Source: Methylobacillus arboreus (GTDB lineage: Bacteria; Pseudomonadota; Gammaproteobacteria; Burkholderiales; Methylophilaceae). From it: DNA of 64,000 nucleotides. The notes under the pieces were generated by a model. That model did no database searches and was not told the DNA's origin. It saw only the letters and a program-made list of their open reading frames with translations. Positions 36,155 to 46,504 of the stretch are shown one piece after another. Each line of letters opens with the position of its first letter. Positions within the stretch are counted from its first letter, which is position 1. The stretch is from NCBI RefSeq assembly GCF_020532725.1, contig NZ_JAJAVC010000003.1, positions 682,001-746,000 of the forward strand, written 5' to 3'. The position numbers were made by a program, and so were the translations under genes.

Positions 36155-37327
36155 TTATTGATTGGCTTCTGGCGTAGACTCAGCTTCGCCCTGTTTTTTT
36201 TCAGACTTGGGTTTCACTGTAGTGCCTGGGGCCAGCATGCCGGGATTGGTCAAGATAATGATTTCCCCACCCTTGAGCCCGTCAGTCACAATCCAGTTAG
36301 GGCCTTGCATGGCTTCGGCAGTGACCTGCCTGGCTTCTACCTTGCTGTCCTGTCCAATAACCATCACACTGGAACCGGCAGAAGTTCGCACCAGCGCATC
36401 CCTGGGTACCAATACTATGTTCTTGTTCACCGCTTGCTCTAGACGTATTTGCACGTATGCCCCTGGCAGCAGTTCATAGTTGGGATTGGCAAACAAGGCT
36501 CTCATGGCCACCGTATCGGTATTGCTGTCCACCGCCATATCCGAGAAGAACAACTTGCCAGGGTTCTTGTATACGCTGCCATCAGGGAACACTAGCTCAA
36601 CCTGGATGGCGTCTTTTGCCACACTTTGCATACGGCCTTCTTTAATTGCGCGTTGCAACGCCATCACCTCAGAAGCAGGCTGCGAGAAATTGACGTAAAT
36701 CGGATCGAGCTGTTCTACCGTAGTAAGCGGTGTGGGAGCATCCTGGCCTACCAGTGCGCCTTCCGTCACAAGCGCTCTGCGAGCGCGACCAGCGATTGGC
36801 GACGTAACACGCGAATAGCTGAGGTCAAGATTGGCGCGATCCAATTGGGCTTTTGCTGTCAGGAGCTGTGCCTTGGCTTGCATTTCTTCAGCAATCGCCG
36901 CTTTGTAATCCCGATCACTGATCGACTGGTCAGTGGCGAGATCCTTGTAGCGTTCCAGCTTGTCTTGTGCATTGGCATATTGGGCTTCAGCAGCAGCCAA
37001 TGTACCCGATGCCTGATCCCTTGCTGCGTTCAATAATTCGGGATTGATCAGGAAGAGCGGGGTGCCTTTTTTGACATCCTGGCCTTCCTTATACAAGCGC
37101 TCAGTCACGATCCCGGCGACACGTGCGCGTACTTCTGCTTGACGATAGGCTTCGAGCCTTCCAGGCAGGGTGACTGTATTGGTAACCGAGGTAAGCTCGG
37201 CCGTCATCACAGATACTTCAGGGGCAGTCTCGGCCTCTTGCTGCGGCGGCTCTTTTCCGCAGCCATTAAGAAACAATACAATGGCAATAAGGTAGATGGT
37301 GCCTAGGTATGAGCGATATTGAAGCAT
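36155..37327 (-). CDS. RND periplasmic adaptor (AcrA-like lipoprotein)
   Basis: A 390-residue membrane fusion protein: lipobox IVLFLNGC, barrel-sandwich halves (LPGRLEAYRQAEVRARVAGIVTERLYKEGQDVKKG and LDLSYSRVTSPIAGRARRALVTEG) around an alpha-hairpin, then a beta-barrel domain. It links the pump to the outer-membrane channel. The ATG at 37327 places the lipobox near residue 20; a start at 37378 is longer but adds an untypical leader. Confidence 0.92.
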   Translation of the reverse strand: MLQYRSYLGTIYLIAIVLFLNGCGKEPPQQEAETAPEVSVMTAELTSVTNTVTLPGRLEAYRQAEVRARVAGIVTERLYKEGQDVKKGTPLFLINPELLNAARDQASGTLAAAEAQYANAQDKLERYKDLATDQSISDRDYKAAIAEEMQAKAQLLTAKAQLDRANLDLSYSRVTSPIAGRARRALVTEGALVGQDAPTPLTTVEQLDPIYVNFSQPASEVMALQRAIKEGRMQSVAKDAIQVELVFPDGSVYKNPGKLFFSDMAVDSNTDTVAMRALFANPNYELLPGAYVQIRLEQAVNKNIVLVPRDALVRTSAGSSVMVIGQDSKVEARQVTAEAMQGPNWIVTDGLKGGEIIILTNPGMLAPGTTVKPKSEKKQGEAESTPEANQ

Positions 37328-37387
37328 GGTGATTACGCCTAATTTCAAGGAAGGTATTAAGACTTGGCAATTTAACATGGAATTTTA

Positions 37388-37411
37388 TTTAATCAAACAT
37401 GGATGATTAAA
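37388..37411. promoter_or_regulatory. probable operator of the TetR repressor
   Basis: TTTAATCA and TGATTAAA flank eight bases, giving a 24-bp dyad in the 135-bp gap between the divergent pump operon and the TetR gene. This position and size are usual for AcrR/TtgR-type operators. Confidence 0.65.
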
Positions 37412-37462
37412 TATTTTTTTGGGTATAATCGCTTTACTTTTTGATCAGAATGGTGACAAACC

Positions 37463-38095
37463 TTGGCAAGAAAGACTAAAGAAGACTCCCTGCGGACGCG
37501 CTCCAGCATTCTGGATGCCGCTGAACGGGTCATTCTCGAGCGTGGCATCAGTTACGCCACCATGGCCGATATCGCTGATGCGGCCGGCGTATCGCGCGGA
37601 GCGGTCTACGGGCATTTCGAAAACAAGATCGAACTGGCGATCGCCATGTGCGAGCGAGCAATTGCCCTTGCCGTTGTGCCGGAGCGCGATCCGGCAGTGC
37701 CTGCACTTGAGGCACTATATCAAGAAGGCATGTATTTCCTGAAACTGTGTAGCGAGCCAGGGTCGGTCCAACGGGTATTGGAGATACTATATGTGCAGTG
37801 CGACAGCAATGAAGATAATCAGCCCTTACTTGAAATTCGCGATCAATGGGAACGCCAGTACAGCCTAGGCACCGAGCAGTTGATTCGCGAGGCAATTGTT
37901 ACTGGGGATCTACCTGCCGATATCGATATCGACCTGGCTAACTTGTATCTTTTTTCATTGTTCGATGGCATTTACAGCACGCTATTCTGGACCAGCCGGG
38001 TTAAAGAGAACAAATGGGAGATTGCCGAAGCACTTTATCGTGCCGGATTTTCCGCTTTCAAGAATGCTCCGGAGCTTCGCGAGAAAGCAGGCTAA
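37463..38095 (+). CDS. TetR/AcrR-family repressor of the RND pump
   Basis: A 210-residue repressor with the TetR N-terminal helix-turn-helix ([41 protein letters not shown]) and a TtgR/AcrR-like C-terminal ligand domain. The TTG at 37463 is the only in-frame start after a TGA four codons upstream. Transcribed divergently from the pump, it probably represses both directions and is released by pump substrates. Confidence 0.9.
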   Translation: MARKTKEDSLRTRSSILDAAERVILERGISYATMADIADAAGVSRGAVYGHFENKIELAIAMCERAIALAVVPERDPAVPALEALYQEGMYFLKLCSEPGSVQRVLEILYVQCDSNEDNQPLLEIRDQWERQYSLGTEQLIREAIVTGDLPADIDIDLANLYLFSLFDGIYSTLFWTSRVKENKWEIAEALYRAGFSAFKNAPELREKAG

Positions 38096-38661
38096 CCTGC
38101 CCCGCACAAGTGTTTGTAGAGGGTCAGGCTGCCGATGCCGATCAGGATCAAGCCGCCGATGACTTCCACTGTATGCCTGGAAGCCGAACCGAGCGCACGG
38201 CCCAACATCACGCCAATGGTGACCATCAGGCAAGTCACGATACCAATGGCGAATGCCACTGGGACGATATCGACATCCAGGAAAGCCAGGCTGACGCCCA
38301 CGCTCATTGCATCGATACTGGTGCCGAATGCCGTCATGGCAAGCAGGATAAAGGAATGGCTGTGAGGCTTTTCGACGATTTTGCTATCAGATTTGAGTCC
38401 TGACCATATCATGCGTAGCCCCAGAATCGAGAGGATGCTGAAGGCAATCCAGTGATCCCATGCGGTCACATAATCTGCGGCTATTCGTCCAAGACTCCAG
38501 CCCAGCAGCGGGGTGATTGCCTCAATGACACCGAATATGAGGCCGGTGCGCAAGGCTTCAAGTAGGCGCGGCTTGTGTAGCATGGCGCCTTTGCCAATGG
38601 CTGCAGCGAAAGCGTCGGCAGACATGGCCAATGCAAGGAAAAGAGTAGAAACGATATTCAT
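38092..38661 (-). CDS. mntP: manganese efflux pump MntP
   Basis: A 189-residue membrane protein of six helices in two repeats with the conserved acidic pairs: [17 protein letters not shown] in helix 1 and [22 protein letters not shown] in helix 4. It exports excess Mn(II). The ATG at 38661 gives the family length (~188). The long leader upstream contains a manganese-sensing riboswitch, which confirms the assignment. The gene ends overlap those of the TetR gene by 4 bp, tail to tail. Confidence 0.94.
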   Translation of the reverse strand: MNIVSTLFLALAMSADAFAAAIGKGAMLHKPRLLEALRTGLIFGVIEAITPLLGWSLGRIAADYVTAWDHWIAFSILSILGLRMIWSGLKSDSKIVEKPHSHSFILLAMTAFGTSIDAMSVGVSLAFLDVDIVPVAFAIGIVTCLMVTIGVMLGRALGSASRHTVEVIGGLILIGIGSLTLYKHLCGAG

Positions 38662-38689
38662 GGGTATGAAGCGTTGGTCGGGCACGATG

Positions 38690-38822
38690 CAAATGGAACC
38701 AGACCGCCCAACCTGAACGTACTGGCATCCATTAGTCTCGCCAACCATGATGGCTACCCGTACCACGACCAGGGTCGATTATGTTGATACGGGCGCTTCG
38801 AGTGGAAGCAGGCTACTCCCTA
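38690..38822 (-). promoter_or_regulatory. yybP-ykoY manganese riboswitch
   Basis: On the minus strand the mntP leader has the conserved pieces of this riboswitch class in order: GGGAGTAGCCTGC at its 5' end (38820-38808), TATCAACATAATC, and GGTTGGCGAGACTAATGG. Binding of Mn(II) at the paired L1/L3 loops would switch on mntP expression. Confidence 0.82.
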
Positions 38823-38882
38823 AAGATGAGGGGATTTTACTATAAAATACGTTGCTCAGGGTATCAGGGGCGCAGATTTGCG

Positions 38883-39644
38883 CTAGCGCTTCTGTTTACG
38901 CAGCGTTCTTGCTTGGATCAAGCGAACCATCAATTTCATGCCAAAGCTGAGTTTCTTGACGCCGTAGTATTGCTTGAGAAAGTAAAGCCTGTTGCTCAGG
39001 CTCAACTGCATTAGGTCGCGGTTAAGTGTTGCCAGGTCATGCAGGGCGCACTGGCAGGAAAACAGCTTTAACCTGGCCTTCTCCAGATCAATCAATACAC
39101 TGTCAAATTCACCCTGGACATTTTCACGGACGAATACATGCTTGGGGTACAGCGCGCGATGTTGAATCTTGGTCGAGTGCAAGTGGGCCACTGTTTTTGC
39201 CACTGAGGCGATCAGCTTTCTTTGCCGGTGAATTGACCATGAGCCGGACAATAACTGGGTAACCACATCGTTCAATGGTTGATAACCTTCAAGCGCGGCA
39301 GTCAGCAAGACGGCATTGACGTTGCCGTTCTGTTTCTGCTCCGAGAAAAACAAGGGGGAGGGCACGGGCACCCCGTGACTTCTCAGGTAAAGCAATGTGG
39401 CATATTCACAACTGAACGTGGATACGCCACTGAAGGGGTGGCGCCAAGTACGGCGCATGAAATTTTGCTGCCGTTTGAGAAATGCGTAGAACCTTTGCGC
39501 TTTGTTAGAATGGTGGATCAATATGCGGCTAACGCCGCTCCAGCCTTGGCGGTGTTGATTGGGCTTCTCAAACCACTCGCCCTGATAATTCCATAACTTG
39601 TCAAAATTCCGAACTCCTGATGGAGTGTTGTGAGGTTTTTGCAT
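38883..39644 (-). CDS. InaA/lipopolysaccharide-kinase-like protein
   Basis: A 253-residue protein-kinase-like fold: STFSCEYATLLYLRSHGVPVPSPLFF, AKTVAHLHSTKIQHRALYPKHVFV in place of the HxDxxxxN catalytic loop (an HRALYPKH variant) and VLIDLEKARLKL as the DFG-like metal motif. It resembles InaA and WaaP/KdkA-type kinases that phosphorylate core sugars of LPS. The ATG at 39644 is chosen by homology-like length; a longer frame to 39767 starts with an untypical Cys/Phe-rich stretch. Confidence 0.78.
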   Translation of the reverse strand: MQKPHNTPSGVRNFDKLWNYQGEWFEKPNQHRQGWSGVSRILIHHSNKAQRFYAFLKRQQNFMRRTWRHPFSGVSTFSCEYATLLYLRSHGVPVPSPLFFSEQKQNGNVNAVLLTAALEGYQPLNDVVTQLLSGSWSIHRQRKLIASVAKTVAHLHSTKIQHRALYPKHVFVRENVQGEFDSVLIDLEKARLKLFSCQCALHDLATLNRDLMQLSLSNRLYFLKQYYGVKKLSFGMKLMVRLIQARTLRKQKR

Positions 39645-39810
39645 AGGCCAAAGGGTGAGGAAATATGGGTTAATCCTAACCCTGTAGAAACTACTATTGT
39701 GACGATAGCAGGTGAAAGTGGTGATATTTTTGTGAAAAAAGCTACATTGATGACAAAAATACAACACTTGGTATCATCGCTAAATGATTATTGGAATTTC
39801 TGGCTAACAC

Positions 39811-40419
39811 ATGCATCATTTTTCAGTTGAGCATTTGCTCGCATTCATCATGTTCGCGGTAGTTTCTTCAGTGACGCCAGGCCCCAATAACATCATGATC
39901 ATGTCCTCTGGCCTCAATTACGGCCCGAAACGCTCATTGCCGCACTTGTTTGGCATTTGCCTGGGATTTGGTTTTATGGTGTTTGCCACGGGGATAGGCT
40001 TGCACAGCTTGTTTCTGCAATCTCCCTGGATGCAGATGGTGTTGAAGTACGTGGGCGCTGCTTATTTGTTCTGGCTCGCGCTCAGGATCGGCATGAGCGG
40101 CAATCAACTGACTGCTACAAGCCTGCAAGGCAGACCGCTTACATTTCTTGAAGCGGCTATTTTTCAGTGGATAAACCCCAAAGCATGGGTCATTGCCCTG
40201 GGTGCGCTGACTGCGTTCCTGCCAACGCCATCCGCTGTTGTTGATGTTGCGATTCTTGCAGGCGTTTATTCACTGGTTGGATTGCCGTGCGTTGCGGTAT
40301 GGGGGTTGTTTGGATTCGCCTTGCGCAAATTGATGGATAGTCCGGCAAAGCTCAGAATATTCAACTGGACAACGGCAATTCTGTTAATGGCTTCCATTTA
40401 TCCCATGGTGGCTGGATAA
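39811..40419 (+). CDS. LysE-family exporter
   Basis: A 202-residue membrane protein with six helices: SSVTPGPNNIMIMSSGLNYG is the LysE/RhtB signature, followed by FLEAAIFQWINPKAWVIALGA. Family members export amino acids or related small molecules; the substrate is unknown. Confidence 0.88.
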   Translation: MHHFSVEHLLAFIMFAVVSSVTPGPNNIMIMSSGLNYGPKRSLPHLFGICLGFGFMVFATGIGLHSLFLQSPWMQMVLKYVGAAYLFWLALRIGMSGNQLTATSLQGRPLTFLEAAIFQWINPKAWVIALGALTAFLPTPSAVVDVAILAGVYSLVGLPCVAVWGLFGFALRKLMDSPAKLRIFNWTTAILLMASIYPMVAG

Positions 40420-40422
40420 AAC

Positions 40423-40818
40423 TCAGGAACCGTAGAGGGTGGATACGTAGTAAAACACCACGGGGCAGAGCAGCAGATTCATGATGCTTAAAAAGTCTGT
40501 CGCCTGGTAAATATGTAATAGATGCTGGTGACGCTTGAGAAATCGCTGCCTGAATTTGCTGGTTTCCTGTTTCTGCAGTGCCTTGATGTCGAATATGTAA
40601 CGATCGGTGATGAAGTTGATCCCCATCGAGATCGCGGTGCAAAGGATCAGGAATCCCAGGCTGATAAAGAACACTTGCGGATTGCTGATGACGTCGGTCA
40701 TCAGTAGTGCAAGTGCCGGGAAGAGATAGCCAACAAGCAGCAAAAAGAAGCTTGAATAGACGTAACGCCGGGCTAGGGCACTGTATTCACTCATCGGGGG
40801 GAAGAGAGGGTTAGACAA
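40423..40818 (-). CDS. small membrane protein of unknown function
   Basis: A 131-residue protein with four likely helices (YSSFFLLLVGYLFPALALLM, VFFISLGFLILCTAISMGI, ATDFLSIMNLLLCPVVFYYV) and a central basic loop. No motif was recognised. It is convergent with the LysE gene, with only 3 bp between the stop codons. Confidence 0.6.
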   Translation of the reverse strand: MSNPLFPPMSEYSALARRYVYSSFFLLLVGYLFPALALLMTDVISNPQVFFISLGFLILCTAISMGINFITDRYIFDIKALQKQETSKFRQRFLKRHQHLLHIYQATDFLSIMNLLLCPVVFYYVSTLYGS

Positions 40819-40860
40819 ACCGTGAATATATCACTTTGGTGCCGTTTCGGCGTGCTTAAA

Positions 40861-40970
40861 GCGGCTAATAAAACTCTCCTGGCGTTGTTGCCCTGCCTTG
40901 TCTTACTACTTTTGTACTACCTGCGGCAGAGCGCCTTAACAGGATCGCTTCACTGAGTTTTGTTAGCCGC
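40861..40970. repeat. 110-bp element with 16-bp terminal inverted repeats
   Basis: GCGGCTAATAAAACTC at 40861-40876 and GAGTTTTGTTAGCCGC at 40955-40970 are inverted copies with one mismatch. The 78 bp between them are GC-richer and non-coding. It may be a miniature mobile element or a long cruciform; no clear target duplication is seen. Confidence 0.6.
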
Positions 40971-41013
40971 TCTTATTCTCTCTGGCCTTGATTGAAATGC
41001 TGCGTGTGCTGTA

Positions 41014-43188
41014 TCAATCCAGCGTGATGATAACTCCTCCTAGCGGAGGCAGGGTCACCACCAGCGATTGCATATGCCCCATCCAGGCCTGCGCTTCACT
41101 TTGCAAGCCGTTGCCGTTACCCTGGTTGCTGCCACCGTAGTATTCGGCATCACTGTTGAAGATTTCGCGATAATGTCCTGCGGTTGGGACGCCGATACGA
41201 TAGCCGCTGCGCAGCACTGGCGTAAAGTTGAGTAATACCAACACGAAGCTGCCATCACGTGCGCGGCGCAGGTAATTGATGATGGATTGATCGCTGTCGC
41301 TACAGTCTATCCACTCAAATCCATGCGGGTCGAAATCGAGTTCGTACAGGGCAGGAAGCTGGCGGTAGAGGTGGGACAAGTCCTGGTTAAGGCGTTGCAC
41401 TCCCTTGTGCCAGTGGCGTTCGAGCAGTTGCCAGTCCAGGCTGGCATTGACGTTCCATTCACGTCCCTGTCCAAATTCATTGCCCATGAAATTGAGCTTC
41501 TTGCCTGAGATTGTCATCTGGTAAGTGATCAGGAGCCGCAGGTTGGCAAATTTCTGCCAGGAGTCCCCGGGCATTTTGTCAAGCAGGGAGTGTTTGCCAT
41601 GCACGACTTCATCGTGCGAGAAAGGCAGCACGAAATTCTCGCTATAGGCATAGATCTGGCCGAAGGTCAGCTTGTCGTGATGGTAGCGCCGGTGGATGGA
41701 GTCGTTTGCAAAGTAAGCCAGGGTATCATTCATCCAGCCCATATTCCACTTCATGGAAAACCCCAAGCCTCCCAGGTACACCGGGCGTGAAACCATAGGC
41801 CATGCCGTTGATTCTTCAGCAATGGTTAATGCGCCTGGAAAATCCTCATGCACCATGACGTTGAGTTGCCTGAGGAAATCGATGGCCTCAAGGTTTTCCC
41901 GCCCGCCATGGCGGTTGGGCAGCCACTCCCCGGCTTTTCTTGAATAATCGAGATAGATCATGGAGGCAACGGCATCCACCCGCAGACCATCGATATGGAA
42001 CTCAGAGAGCCAGTAATACGCGCTGGCCAGCAAGAAGTTGCGCACCTCGTTGCGGCCATAGTTGAAGATGTAGGTGCCCCAATCCTGATGCTCGCCCAAC
42101 CTCGGGTCTTCATGCTCGAACAGGGCGGAACCATCAAAGCGCGCCAGGGCCCAGTCATCCTTGGGGAAGTGGCCTGGTACCCAGTCCAGGAGCACTCCTA
42201 TGCCAGCCTGGTGACAGCAGTCGATGAAGTAGCGCAAGTCATCCGGGCTGCCAAAACGGTTGGTCACGCCAAAGTAGCCCGTGGTCTGGTAACCCCAGGA
42301 CTCATTGAGCGGGTGCTCTGAAACAGGCAGCAACTCGATATGGGTGTAACCCATTTCCTGCACATAAGGCACCAGTTCATGGGCAAGCTCGCGATAATTC
42401 AGAAAATGCCCCTGGGCATTGCGCCGCCATGAACCCAGGTGGACCTCGTAGCAATTGAACGGGGCATGCAGCCAATCTGCCTTGGCACGTTGTTCCAGCC
42501 ATGTATTGTCCTGCCAGGCATAGTGCCCGTAGGCCGTTACCCTGGCTGCCGTACCCGGGCGCTGCTCGAAGCTGAAACCATAGGGGTCGGTCTTGGCGAA
42601 TACTTGCCCACTTTGGCGGTTACGGATCTCGAATTTATAAAGGTCGCTCGTTGTAAGCCCTGGGATAAAGATTTCCCATACGCCGCTGCTGCCATGCACG
42701 CGCATGGGATGTATACGGCCATCCCAGCGGTTGAAGTTGCCCACCACACTGACGCGCTCGGCATTGGGCGCCCACACGACGAAACGCACGCCATGCACGC
42801 CTTGCTGCTCGCATAGGTGTGCGCCAAACGTGCGGTAGGCCTGCTTGAGCCTGCCTTCGCCAAACAGGTAGAGCTCGTCGGTAGAAAGGCCGGTCCAGAA
42901 CGTGTATACATCATGGGTCTCCCAGCTGTGGCCGTTTTCTTCCAGCCTGATCCGGCAGGGGACTGGTGGCGGCTCGTTGCCTCTCCACTCGAATAATCCG
43001 GACTCATGGTTGCGCTGCAGGGCTTGCCAGCCTGAAGTGGTTTCCAGCCAGACCTTGTCTGCATAAGGCTGGAAAGTGCGCAATACGTATTGGCTCCCGT
43101 CCTGATGCAGCCCGAGATACGCAAACGGGTCATGGTGGCGGGCATGAAGGATATGCAAAAGTTGTGGGTCTTTTTTTATCTTGGCCAA
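41014..43188 (-). CDS. glgB: 1,4-alpha-glucan branching enzyme
   Basis: A 724-residue GH13 enzyme with an N-terminal CBM48-like domain ([23 protein letters not shown]). Catalytic residues are visible in [18 protein letters not shown] (nucleophile Asp), [13 protein letters not shown] (acid/base Glu) and [12 protein letters not shown] (third Asp). It cuts alpha-1,4 chains and rejoins them as alpha-1,6 branches. It is transcribed divergently from glgC with a 199-bp gap that holds both promoters. Confidence 0.96.
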   Translation of the reverse strand: MAKIKKDPQLLHILHARHHDPFAYLGLHQDGSQYVLRTFQPYADKVWLETTSGWQALQRNHESGLFEWRGNEPPPVPCRIRLEENGHSWETHDVYTFWTGLSTDELYLFGEGRLKQAYRTFGAHLCEQQGVHGVRFVVWAPNAERVSVVGNFNRWDGRIHPMRVHGSSGVWEIFIPGLTTSDLYKFEIRNRQSGQVFAKTDPYGFSFEQRPGTAARVTAYGHYAWQDNTWLEQRAKADWLHAPFNCYEVHLGSWRRNAQGHFLNYRELAHELVPYVQEMGYTHIELLPVSEHPLNESWGYQTTGYFGVTNRFGSPDDLRYFIDCCHQAGIGVLLDWVPGHFPKDDWALARFDGSALFEHEDPRLGEHQDWGTYIFNYGRNEVRNFLLASAYYWLSEFHIDGLRVDAVASMIYLDYSRKAGEWLPNRHGGRENLEAIDFLRQLNVMVHEDFPGALTIAEESTAWPMVSRPVYLGGLGFSMKWNMGWMNDTLAYFANDSIHRRYHHDKLTFGQIYAYSENFVLPFSHDEVVHGKHSLLDKMPGDSWQKFANLRLLITYQMTISGKKLNFMGNEFGQGREWNVNASLDWQLLERHWHKGVQRLNQDLSHLYRQLPALYELDFDPHGFEWIDCSDSDQSIINYLRRARDGSFVLVLLNFTPVLRSGYRIGVPTAGHYREIFNSDAEYYGGSNQGNGNGLQSEAQAWMGHMQSLVVTLPPLGGVIITLD

Positions 43189-43387
43189 AAGTTGCTTCCG
43201 GTTATGAATGGGCAGGTGTTAATAACAATTTTTAAAAAATGGTTTTTATTCACGGCAGGCTCTAGCCTACTATGAACCTTCCTGCCTATAATGGTTTCAG
43301 AGCAAGCAGTAAAAGGCGAAATAGCCCGGTTCGCGCTCTGTTGGCAGACACCCATAATAGCCAAACTATAAATCAGGAGGGGCAAAA

Positions 43388-44671
43388 ATGCAGCAGCAAG
43401 AATTAAGTTCTTCTCGTTTTGTCAGTACCTTGACCAAGAATACGGTGGCACTGATTCTGGCGGGAGGCAAAGGCAGCCGCCTCAAGGATCTTACCAACTG
43501 GACAGCCAAGCCGGCGGTGCCGTTTGGCGGCAAGTTCCGTATCATTGATTTCCCGCTTTCCAATTGCATCAACTCTGGCATACGCCGCATCGGCGTCGTG
43601 ACGCAGTACAAGGCGCATACGCTGATCCAGCATATCCAGCGCGGCTGGGGCTTTCTGCGTGGCGAGTTCAACGAGTTTGTCGAATTGCTGCCTGCCCAGC
43701 AACGAATACAGGAGGAGTGGTACAAGGGCACGGCGGACGCTGTGTTCCAGAACCTGGATATCCTGCGCCAGACTAGCGCGGAGTTTGTGCTGATTCTTGC
43801 CGGCGACCATATCTACAAGATGGATTACGGCCAAATGCTGGCAGCGCATGTGCGTAACAAGGCGGATATGACCGTGGCCTGCATCAATGTCCCGATCAAG
43901 GAAGCCAGCGCCTTTGGCGTAATGGGCGTGGATGAGAATGACCGGGTGGTGGATTTCAAGGAAAAGCCTGCCGACCCTCCCGGCCTGCCGGATGACCCCG
44001 AGCATGCGCTCGCCAGCATGGGCATTTATATTTTCAATGCGGCTTTCCTTTACGAGCAACTGATCCGAGATGCCGATGATCCTAGTTCATCCCATGATTT
44101 CGGCCATGACATCATTCCCTACCTAATCAAGAAATACCGGGTGTTTGCACACCGTTTCACGGATAGCTGCGTGGGCGCGGCCGACGGCAACTACTACTGG
44201 CGCGATGTTGGTACGGTAGATGCTTATTGGGAAGCAAACATGGAGCTGACCAAGGTGGTGCCCGAGCTTAATCTCTACGACCGCCAATGGCCGATCTGGA
44301 CCTATCAGGAGCAATTGCCCCCCGCCAAGTTCGTGTTCGACAACGAGGAGCGCCGCGGGCAAGCGACTGACTCGCTGATTTCCGGGGGCTGCATTGTAAG
44401 TGGCGCGAATGTACGAAACTCTGTACTGTTTTCCGATGTCAGGGTGAATAGCTATAGCAGCATCGAGCAATCAGTGGTCCTGCCCAAGGTGGATGTGGGA
44501 CGGCATGTGACATTGCGGCGTGTCGTGATCGATAGTGGTGCACGCATTCCAGACGGCATGGAGATAGGCGTTAATCTTGAACTGGACCGCAAGCGCTTCC
44601 ATGTCACAGAGCATGGGGTTGTGCTGGTTACCCCGGATATGCTCGGGCAGAACTTGCACCATATACGTTAA
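43388..44671 (+). CDS. glgC: glucose-1-phosphate adenylyltransferase
   Basis: A 427-residue nucleotidyltransferase: [29 protein letters not shown] (nucleotide loop and regulatory Lys), [47 protein letters not shown], and a C-terminal left-handed beta-helix ([23 protein letters not shown]). It makes ADP-glucose for GlgA and is usually allosterically controlled. AGGAGGGGC precedes the ATG. Confidence 0.96.
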   Translation: MQQQELSSSRFVSTLTKNTVALILAGGKGSRLKDLTNWTAKPAVPFGGKFRIIDFPLSNCINSGIRRIGVVTQYKAHTLIQHIQRGWGFLRGEFNEFVELLPAQQRIQEEWYKGTADAVFQNLDILRQTSAEFVLILAGDHIYKMDYGQMLAAHVRNKADMTVACINVPIKEASAFGVMGVDENDRVVDFKEKPADPPGLPDDPEHALASMGIYIFNAAFLYEQLIRDADDPSSSHDFGHDIIPYLIKKYRVFAHRFTDSCVGAADGNYYWRDVGTVDAYWEANMELTKVVPELNLYDRQWPIWTYQEQLPPAKFVFDNEERRGQATDSLISGGCIVSGANVRNSVLFSDVRVNSYSSIEQSVVLPKVDVGRHVTLRRVVIDSGARIPDGMEIGVNLELDRKRFHVTEHGVVLVTPDMLGQNLHHIR

Positions 44672-44735
44672 GTTTTAAAGCCCGGCGCAGATCGGGCAGT
44701 AATATCAATGCTTTATCATGTAAATAAAGGTAGAT

Positions 44736-46484
44736 ATGACTGCATCGCATCCCAAGCTGTATCTCAATTTATATTGGCACATGCACCAGCCGGATTATCG
44801 CGACATTATCAGCGGTGAGTATGTGTTGCCATGGACCTATCTGCATGCCATCAAGGATTACACCGACATGGCGTATCACCTGGAGAATAACCCTGCTGCC
44901 CGGGTAAGTTTCAATTTCGTTCCCGTGCTGCTGGATCAGCTAGAGGATTATGCCGACCAGTTTGATAGCGGGCATATCCGCGACCCTCTTCTAGCACTGC
45001 TTGCCAAGGAGGATATGACATCGCTGACGCTGGATGAGCGTTGCCTGATTCTTGAAAGTTGCTTCAAGGGACACCATGAAAAAATGCTTGCACCTTTCGA
45101 GCATTACCAGTGTCTCTATACGATGTACACAAAGCTCGAGAACCGTGGCAAGCGCATGTTCAATTATTTGTCCGGCCAGTATATGGCTGACCTGATTGTG
45201 TGGTATCACCTGGCCTGGACAGGGGAAAGTGTACGGCGCAGCCATCCCGAGGTGCAGGCGTTGATGAACAAAGCCAGCCAATTCACCCTCGAAGACAGGC
45301 AGAGCCTGTTTAACCTGATTGCCAGCCTCATCCGTAACCTGATCCCGCGCTATCGCACCCTTGAAGCGGAAGGGCGTATCGAGATATCCAGCACTCCGCA
45401 TCACCACCCGATCCTGCCTTTGTTACTGGACTTTCGCTCCACGCGGGATGCCATGCCTTATGCGCCATTGCCGCATTACCTGCAATACCCGGGTGGCAGG
45501 CAGCGTGCCCGCGCGCATATTGAAGAGGCCCAGGCTTCGCATCAGCAGCGCTTTGGCAAGTTGCCCAATGGCATGTGGCCAGCGGAGGGCGCAGTGTCTC
45601 ATGAAGCTTTGACGCTGCTGGCCGAGCATGGTGTGCAATGGGCGGCAACGGGCGAGGGCGTGCTTGCCAACAGTTTGTATAAATCGTTTGATGCCAGTGA
45701 GTTGGCCCCCAGGCATGAATACTTATATAAGCCTTACCGTATCACCAGCGGGCAGGACGACATCATCTGCTTTTTCCGCGATGATCATCTCTCCGACAAG
45801 ATCGGCTTTGAATACTCCAACCAGCATGCGGATAATGCCGTGGCAGATTTCATTGGCAGCCTGGAGCGTATTCATGAGCAGAACAGCAACGGTAAATCGC
45901 CTATAGTCAGTGTGATTCTCGACGGTGAAAATGCGTGGGAATACTATCCGTACAATGGTTATTACTTCCTGAGCCAGCTCTATCAAGCATTGAGCGATCA
46001 TCCCAACATCGTGATGGCAATGCCAAGCGAGCTGGCGCAACAGTGCCGTCAGCCTGATTCAGGCCTGCCCCTGGGCGATCTGCCTGCTGTTGCCGCAGGC
46101 AGCTGGGTCTATGGCAGCTTCAGCACCTGGATTGGCAGTACGGACAAAAACCGGGGATGGGATTTACTGTGTGCCGCCAAGGAGGCGTTTGACCGTGTCA
46201 TGCAGCAAGGCACCTTGAGCGAGGCCGAAAAAGAGGCAGCCACACGGCAATTGGCTATTTGCGAAGGCTCGGACTGGTTCTGGTGGTTTGGAGATTATAA
46301 CTCGGCTTTGAGTGTCAGCAGTTTTGACCAACTGTTCCGCCGCAATCTTGCCAACCTTTATAGTCTGCTCAAGCGGGAGACCCCGAAGAACCTTACCCAG
46401 GCAATCAGCAGTGGTACCACCGACTCCACAGTTGCCAATGTGGGCACCATGCGCCGCGGTCAGGCAGCGGATTCATCAACCTAA
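44736..46484 (+). CDS. GH57 glycoside hydrolase
   Basis: A 582-residue GH57 protein: YLNLYWHMHQPDYRD at the start (region 1 His), EGRIEISSTPHHHPILPLL (region 2), PNGMWPAEGAVSHEAL (region 3 with the candidate nucleophile Glu), and VILDGENAWEYYPYNG (region 4/5 acid/base). It resembles alpha-amylase/amylopullulanase-type members that hydrolyse or trim alpha-glucans. It follows glgC by 64 bp and precedes another GH57 gene, so all act on glycogen. Confidence 0.88.
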   Translation: MTASHPKLYLNLYWHMHQPDYRDIISGEYVLPWTYLHAIKDYTDMAYHLENNPAARVSFNFVPVLLDQLEDYADQFDSGHIRDPLLALLAKEDMTSLTLDERCLILESCFKGHHEKMLAPFEHYQCLYTMYTKLENRGKRMFNYLSGQYMADLIVWYHLAWTGESVRRSHPEVQALMNKASQFTLEDRQSLFNLIASLIRNLIPRYRTLEAEGRIEISSTPHHHPILPLLLDFRSTRDAMPYAPLPHYLQYPGGRQRARAHIEEAQASHQQRFGKLPNGMWPAEGAVSHEALTLLAEHGVQWAATGEGVLANSLYKSFDASELAPRHEYLYKPYRITSGQDDIICFFRDDHLSDKIGFEYSNQHADNAVADFIGSLERIHEQNSNGKSPIVSVILDGENAWEYYPYNGYYFLSQLYQALSDHPNIVMAMPSELAQQCRQPDSGLPLGDLPAVAAGSWVYGSFSTWIGSTDKNRGWDLLCAAKEAFDRVMQQGTLSEAEKEAATRQLAICEGSDWFWWFGDYNSALSVSSFDQLFRRNLANLYSLLKRETPKNLTQAISSGTTDSTVANVGTMRRGQAADSST

Positions 46485-46504
46485 CAAATAAACAGGAGCA
46501 GGAC

